In this document: positions 60,345-64,000 of the stretch, in pieces
Numbering within the stretch: position 1 is the stretch's first letter
Layout: each line of letters starts with the position of its first letter
Assembly (NCBI RefSeq): GCF_027568515.1
Contig: NZ_JANKZF010000006.1
Location: 62,001 to 126,000 of the forward strand
DNA from: Arthrobacter sp. HY1533
GTDB taxonomy: Bacteria; Actinomycetota; Actinomycetes; Actinomycetales; Micrococcaceae
Length of the DNA stretch: 64,000 nt
Direction: 5' to 3'
Made by a program: the position numbers and the translations under genes
Notes under the pieces: model-generated
What the model saw: the letters and a program-made list of their open reading frames with translations, nothing else
The model's database searches: none
Told to the model about the DNA's origin: nothing

Positions 60345-60926
60345 TCAGCCCAGCGGGACGCCGAAGTCGGTGGCGATGCCGGCCAGGCCGGTTGCGTAGC
60401 CCTGGCCCACGGCCTTGAACTTCCATTCCGCACCGTTGCGGTAGATTTCCGCAAATAGCATGGAGGTCTCGGGGGCTGCGTCCTCGGAGAGGTCGAAGCG
60501 CACGATTTCCGCGTCGTTGGCCTGGTTGACCACGCGGCAGTAGGCGCCGCGGACCTGGCCAAAGTTCTGGCGGCGGACATCGGCCTGGTCAATGGAGACC
60601 ACGATGACCACGCGCTCAACGTCGGCCGCCACGAGGCCCAGGTCGATCAGGATCTGCTCGTCGTCGCCGGCGCCTTCACCTGAACGGTTGTCGCCCAGGT
60701 GGGTGACTGAGCCGTCCTTGGCTGCGGGCTGGTTGTAGAAGATGAAGTCGTCGCCGGAGCGGACCTTGCCGTTGGCGGCCACGAGCAGTGCCGAGGCGTC
60801 CAGGTCGAAGGCCTCGCCCGTGGTGGTGCGGGGGTCCCAGCCCAGGCCAACGACGGCCTTCTGCAGGCCCGGGTCGGTCTTGGTCAGTGAGAGGTTGTTG
60901 CCCTTTGCAAGAGTCAATCCAGCCAT
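60345..60926 (-). CDS. TerD-family Ca-binding stress protein
   Basis: A 193-residue TerD protein with the full signature: GLTLAKGNNLSLTKTDPG at the start, FDLDASALLVAANG, DFIFYNQPAAKDGSVTHLGD, GDDEQILIDL and EIYRNGAEWKFKAVGQGY. The acidic residues in DLDAS and GDDE bind Ca2+ in characterised TerD. ATG 60926 is the only start giving the conserved N-terminus. Third TerD in transcription order. Confidence 0.92.
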   Translation of the reverse strand: MAGLTLAKGNNLSLTKTDPGLQKAVVGLGWDPRTTTGEAFDLDASALLVAANGKVRSGDDFIFYNQPAAKDGSVTHLGDNRSGEGAGDDEQILIDLGLVAADVERVVIVVSIDQADVRRQNFGQVRGAYCRVVNQANDAEIVRFDLSEDAAPETSMLFAEIYRNGAEWKFKAVGQGYATGLAGIATDFGVPLG

Positions 60927-61007
60927 GAGATTTCTTGTCCTTACTTCAGTGGAGTTTTGTGGGGGCGGGTGTGCGGCGCCGGGGCCGCGCACCCATAAAG
61001 CAAAAAG

Positions 61008-61589
61008 CTAGTCCAGAACGATTCCGTAGTCGGTCGCGATGCCGTACAGGCCGCTCGCATAGCCCTGGCCAACAGCACGGAACTTCCATTCTGCGCCGTT
61101 GCGGTAAATTTCGCAGAACACCATGGTGGTCTCGGAGGCGGCGTCTTCGGAGAGGTCGTAGCGGACGATCTCCGCGTCGTTTTCCTGGTTGACCACGCGG
61201 CAGTACGCGTCGCGGACCTGGCCAAAGTTCTGGCGGCGGGCCTCGGCCTGGTCGATCGAGACCACGATGACCACGCGCGCAATATCGGGGGACACCGTGG
61301 CGAGGTTGATCAGGATCTGTTCGTCGTCGCCGTCGCCCAGGCCCGTGCGGTTGTCCCCCTGGTGGACAACTGATCCGTCCTTGGACTCCAGCTGGTTGTA
61401 GAAGATGAAGTCGTCGTTGTTGCGGACCTTGCCGGAGGCGGTGACCATGATGGCCGAGGCATCCAGGTCAAACGCGTCGCCGCTGGTGGTGCGGGGATCC
61501 CAGCCCAGGCCCACCATGGCCAACTGCAGGCCCGGATCGGCCTTGGTCAGGGAGAGGTTGCTGCCCTTGGAAAGGGTCAATGATGCCAT
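61008..61589 (-). CDS. TerD-family Ca-binding stress protein
   Basis: A 193-residue TerD, the closest paralog of the one downstream (same length). It has SLTLSKGSNLSLTKADPG, FDLDASAIMVTASG, FIFYNQLESKDGSVVHQGD, GDGDDEQILINL and EIYRNGAEWKFRAVGQGY. Asn replaces the usual Asp in ILINL. AAAGGAG lies 10 nt upstream of ATG 61589. The pair probably arose by recent duplication. Confidence 0.92.
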   Translation of the reverse strand: MASLTLSKGSNLSLTKADPGLQLAMVGLGWDPRTTSGDAFDLDASAIMVTASGKVRNNDDFIFYNQLESKDGSVVHQGDNRTGLGDGDDEQILINLATVSPDIARVVIVVSIDQAEARRQNFGQVRDAYCRVVNQENDAEIVRYDLSEDAASETTMVFCEIYRNGAEWKFRAVGQGYASGLYGIATDYGIVLD

Positions 61590-61655
61590 GAGAACTAAAC
61601 TCCTTTGATTGCGAAGAGAAGATGACAACAAGGGCGCTGGGCCCCTGGCGCCACC

Positions 61656-62249
61656 CTACAGGGCTGCGGCTGCGGGCTGGACCAGGTCCATGACGGTGCG
61701 GCCGTTGGCACGCTCACCGATGGCCGTGAACTTCCAGCCGGCGCCTTCGCGGGACACCTTGGCCATGATCATGGCCGTGTGTGTTCCGGCATCCGTGAGC
61801 TGGAAGCGGGCAACCTCGGGGGAGCCGGGCGTGGATTCATCCACCAGGCGGCAGAAAGCGTTGGCCACCATGTCAAAGGTCTGGCGGCTGTAGCTGCTGA
61901 TGACAAACACGATCTGGGCAACGGCAGGGGAGACCTTGGCCAGGTCAACCAGGATCACTTCGTCGTCGCCGTCGCCCTCGCCGGTCAGGTTGTCGCCCGT
62001 GTGCTGGGTGGAGCCGTCCTTGCTCTTGAGCTGGTTGAAGAAGACGGTGTCCAGGGCGTTGCCGGTGGCGTCAAAGAGGATGGCCGAAGCGTCCAGGTCC
62101 ACCTCTGCACCCTTCTTCAGGCCGCCAAAGAGGCCGCGCTTGGCCGGGGCAGCTGAATCCCAGCCAAGGCCCATGCGCACGCGGGTGAGGGCGCCGCCGT
62201 CGTTCTTCTTCAGTGACAGGGCCTGGCCCTTTTGCAAACTAAGTCCCAT
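61656..62249 (-). CDS. TerD/TerZ-family Ca-binding stress protein
   Basis: A 197-residue TerD-family protein beginning MGLSLQKGQALSLKKNDG. It has an insertion after WDSA (KRGLFGGLKKGAEV), VDLDASAILFD, FFNQLKSKDGSTQHTGDN and GDGDDEVILVDL, and a C-terminus that differs from the other copies (FTAIGERANGRTVMDLV). The last feature and the RGLFG insertion recall TerZ-type members. First TerD after TerC. Confidence 0.9.
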   Translation of the reverse strand: MGLSLQKGQALSLKKNDGGALTRVRMGLGWDSAAPAKRGLFGGLKKGAEVDLDASAILFDATGNALDTVFFNQLKSKDGSTQHTGDNLTGEGDGDDEVILVDLAKVSPAVAQIVFVISSYSRQTFDMVANAFCRLVDESTPGSPEVARFQLTDAGTHTAMIMAKVSREGAGWKFTAIGERANGRTVMDLVQPAAAAL

Positions 62250-62292
62250 AACGTTCTTCTCCTAGTTGGTGGTGCGGAAACGGTGGTGCGGG

Positions 62293-63381
62293 CTAACTGG
62301 CCAGCGTATCAACCTTGGGAGGTTGGGCGGCCGCGCGCCGGTTGCGGACAATGGAGGACAGGAAGGCGGCGCCGATGAAGGCCACGCCAATAAGTCCTGT
62401 AACGACTTCGTTGACGTCGATGCTGATGGTCAGCAGGAGGATGATGGCGAGGGCGCCGATGGCCCAGTGGGCACCGTGGTCCAGGTACTCAAACTCGTCC
62501 AAGGTGCCTTCGCGGACCAGGAAGACGGTGAGTGAGCGGACAAAGATGGCGCCGATCAGGCCCAGGCCCAGGGCGATGATGATGGGATCCGAGGTGATCG
62601 CGAAGGCGCCGATCACGCCGTCGAACGAGAACGATGCGTCGATCAGCTCAAGGTAGAGGAACAGCATGAACGCGGCCTTGCCAACCGCCTTGCCCACGCC
62701 GCGGGTGCCGGAGGAGGCCTGCGCGGGGGCGTCGTCGTCCTCTTCAATGTTGAAAAGTCCGCCCAGGCCGTTGACCAGCACGTAGGTGACCATGCCGAGT
62801 ATGCCGGCAATGAGCACGTCAACTTCCTTGCCGGGGCGGACCATGGCGGCTGAGGCAACCAGGATCAACAGGGCAATGGCCGTGGATGCCCCGGGCAGGC
62901 GGCCAGTGACGGCCAGCGGCTTTTCCAGGATGCCGAGCCAGCGAAGTTCGCGCTCCTCGAACATGAAGTCAAGGAACAGCAGCAGCAGGAACACGCCACC
63001 AAAGGCGGCAATCTGGGGGTGCGCCTCATGGAGGAGGTAGGCGTAGCTGCCGGGCGTTTCAATGCTGCCCTTTTCCAGGGCAAGCTGGACGGCCTGGACC
63101 GGGTTGAGGTTGGCCGTGATGCCCACAATCAGCAGGGGGAAGGCCACGCGCATGCCCAGCACGGCAATGAGGATGCCCACGGTCAGGAAGATTTTTTGCC
63201 AGAACGCGCTCATCTTTTCCAGGATGCGGGCGTTGACCACGGCATTGTCGAAGCTCAGGCTGACTTCCAACACGCCCAGGACGGCACACAGGATGAGAGC
63301 CTGGACGCCGCCGTACAAAAAGGCAACAGCCAGCGCGACGACGGTGATCCCCAGGGACCAGCCAAAAGTCTTCATGAACAC
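62293..63381 (-). CDS. TerC-family membrane protein (DUF475 subtype)
   Basis: A 362-residue integral membrane protein with about eight helices, first gene of the Ter operon. The TerC/DUF475 signatures are LEVSLSFDNAVVNARIL and IDASFSFDGVIGAFAIT, whose acidic residues in membrane helices are the likely metal sites. The GTG start at 63381 is 11 nt after GAGGAG; ATG 63375 is an alternative. The DUF475 subtype is longer than TerC of E. coli plasmids. It is thought to form the membrane anchor of the Ter complex and handle metal ions. Confidence 0.9.
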   Translation of the reverse strand: MFMKTFGWSLGITVVALAVAFLYGGVQALILCAVLGVLEVSLSFDNAVVNARILEKMSAFWQKIFLTVGILIAVLGMRVAFPLLIVGITANLNPVQAVQLALEKGSIETPGSYAYLLHEAHPQIAAFGGVFLLLLFLDFMFEERELRWLGILEKPLAVTGRLPGASTAIALLILVASAAMVRPGKEVDVLIAGILGMVTYVLVNGLGGLFNIEEDDDAPAQASSGTRGVGKAVGKAAFMLFLYLELIDASFSFDGVIGAFAITSDPIIIALGLGLIGAIFVRSLTVFLVREGTLDEFEYLDHGAHWAIGALAIILLLTISIDVNEVVTGLIGVAFIGAAFLSSIVRNRRAAAQPPKVDTLAS

Positions 63382-63764
63382 GCGCTGACAAGCTCCTCAA
63401 GTGGTCCCCGGCACAAGGCGCCGGGGGTTTGTGGTTGATGTACGTACAGCCGCACGCGGCCCGACGGCTCACGCGTGGATCGTTCAAACACAATTATCTC
63501 CATTCCCCATACATATGCCTAATGGCTGGGGCGCCGGAAAAGTTCCCGTGGCGAGGCCTTGGCAGGCTGCAGTCCGCCTTCTGAGAAGCGGTGGTCGGCG
63601 ATTGTTACGGGCAAGAGCCGCGCCTTGGAGACGTCCGGGTCGGCAAGCAGTATGGTCAGGGCCAAGAACGTGAAAGCTGTCCAAGCGGAATGCGAGGCCT
63701 CGACTTGAACGCTGCACGGGGGCTGTGGACGATCAACATTTGATGTGCGAGGAGTTTGAGACCT
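63382..63764. other. Intergenic region upstream of the Ter operon
   Basis: About 380 nt without a supported gene. It must contain the Ter operon promoter on the minus strand. CCCCGGC/GCCGGGG at about 63408-63425 can form a hairpin in the operon 5' leader. The stretch CACAATTATCTCCATTCCCC near 63490 is the most AT-rich part. A minus-strand reading frame at 63519-63842 has no support. Confidence 0.4.
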
Positions 63765-64000
63765 GTGAATGACATTTTGCTGGATGCCAAAGGACAGAAC
63801 CGATTCAACATCTTGGTCCAGTGGGCGGCAGTCGCTGCCCAATCAGGCCATCCTGTCCCGGAACCTGCTCACCTTGAGTTGATCGCTTGCACGAGGGTGG
63901 TTTCAGTCGAGGGATCGGGCGCCGCCGTGGTGGAGATGTGGGAACCCACGATCAACTGGATGCTCAAGCAGGCGGCCTTCGGCGTAGCAGATCCACTGCT
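63765..64000 (+). CDS. Hypothetical protein, partial (runs off the window end)
   Basis: An open frame without stop for 78 codons to the end of the window, beginning VNDILLDAKGQNRFNILVQW and continuing AAVAAQSGHPVPEPAHLELI. GGAG lies 10 nt before the GTG; TTG 63756 in the same frame is an alternative start. The amino acid composition looks like a real soluble protein. It is divergent from the Ter operon. Family not recognised. Confidence 0.5.
   Translation, partial: MNDILLDAKGQNRFNILVQWAAVAAQSGHPVPEPAHLELIACTRVVSVEGSGAAVVEMWEPTINWMLKQAAFGVADPL

Noticed and set aside
63519-63842. Minus-strand 107-codon frame at the window end
   Set aside because: It overlaps the plus-strand partial gene, which has a better start region and protein-like composition; no motif or ribosome binding site supports it.

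Overview
The window is high-GC (roughly two thirds G+C by eye) and has the gene content and translation signals of an Arthrobacter-like actinobacterium (Micrococcaceae). Evidence for this includes GTG/TTG starts, several apparently leaderless genes, NarL-type two-component systems beside ABC-2 transporters, a LysG/LysE pair, and a large TerD/TelA/StiP operon. This placement is inference from protein resemblance and composition. I see no rRNA, tRNA, CRISPR array, insertion sequence or prophage.

Layout. 0.1-6.5 kb: a secreted NlpC/P60 wall hydrolase and a very large wall-anchored GH31 glycosidase. 6.5-8.5 kb: a two-component system. 8.7-10.4 kb: an ABC-F ATPase. 10.4-13.2 kb: a small phosphonate-type module (HpnW/TIGR03364-like FAD oxidoreductase, GntR regulator, PhnX-like hydrolase) with two matching operators. 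13.3-15.1 kb: an MFS transporter and a PAP2 phosphatase. 15.3-19.2 kb: an ABC-2 transporter plus a second two-component system. 19.4-23.4 kb: aquaporin, M18 aminopeptidase, LtrA and DUF1345 membrane proteins. 23.5-27.1 kb: a 1227-residue RecB-nuclease/RNase H-like/helicase fusion. 27.2-34.1 kb: a putative Zn protease, a TIGR01777 epimerase-like protein, an MFS exporter, a PatB C-S lyase, lysG/lysE and a short hypothetical gene. 34.1-36.0 kb: a chain of very small ORFs with strong ribosome binding sites leading into an adenine/adenosine deaminase. 36.0-37.1 kb: a secreted HNH nuclease.

37.2-49.2 kb is a carbohydrate locus: GH36 alpha-galactosidase, a LacI regulator, GH35 beta-galactosidase, a sugar ABC importer (binding protein and two permeases), a DUF5054/GH38-like enzyme and a frameshifted metallophosphoesterase. 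The LacI promoter and the divergent transporter/DUF5054 promoter share a TGTTT(A/G)CG element, which suggests one regulon for galactose-containing glycans. 49.2-52.4 kb is partly lower in GC and holds two tandem paralogs of unknown family, a regulator/membrane-protein pair with a candidate operator, and a VOC protein.

52.4-63.4 kb is one long minus-strand stress operon: TerC(DUF475), three canonical TerD proteins, TelA, an XpaC-like protein, a degenerate TerD, a protein with a repeat-bearing linker, then HpcH/HpaI lyase, phosphoribosyltransferase, StiP and HAD phosphatase. It combines the membrane/Ca-binding Ter module with the nucleoside-like biosynthetic module predicted for Ter systems. 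The last four genes are joined by 4-nt overlaps. A partial gene begins at 63.8 kb and runs off the end.

Three patterns run across the window. Six genes have a TANNNT hexamer exactly 6 nt before the start codon (leaderless). Five convergent gene pairs share their stop codons inside a CTAG. A 66-nt near-perfect palindrome lies at 29.5 kb.
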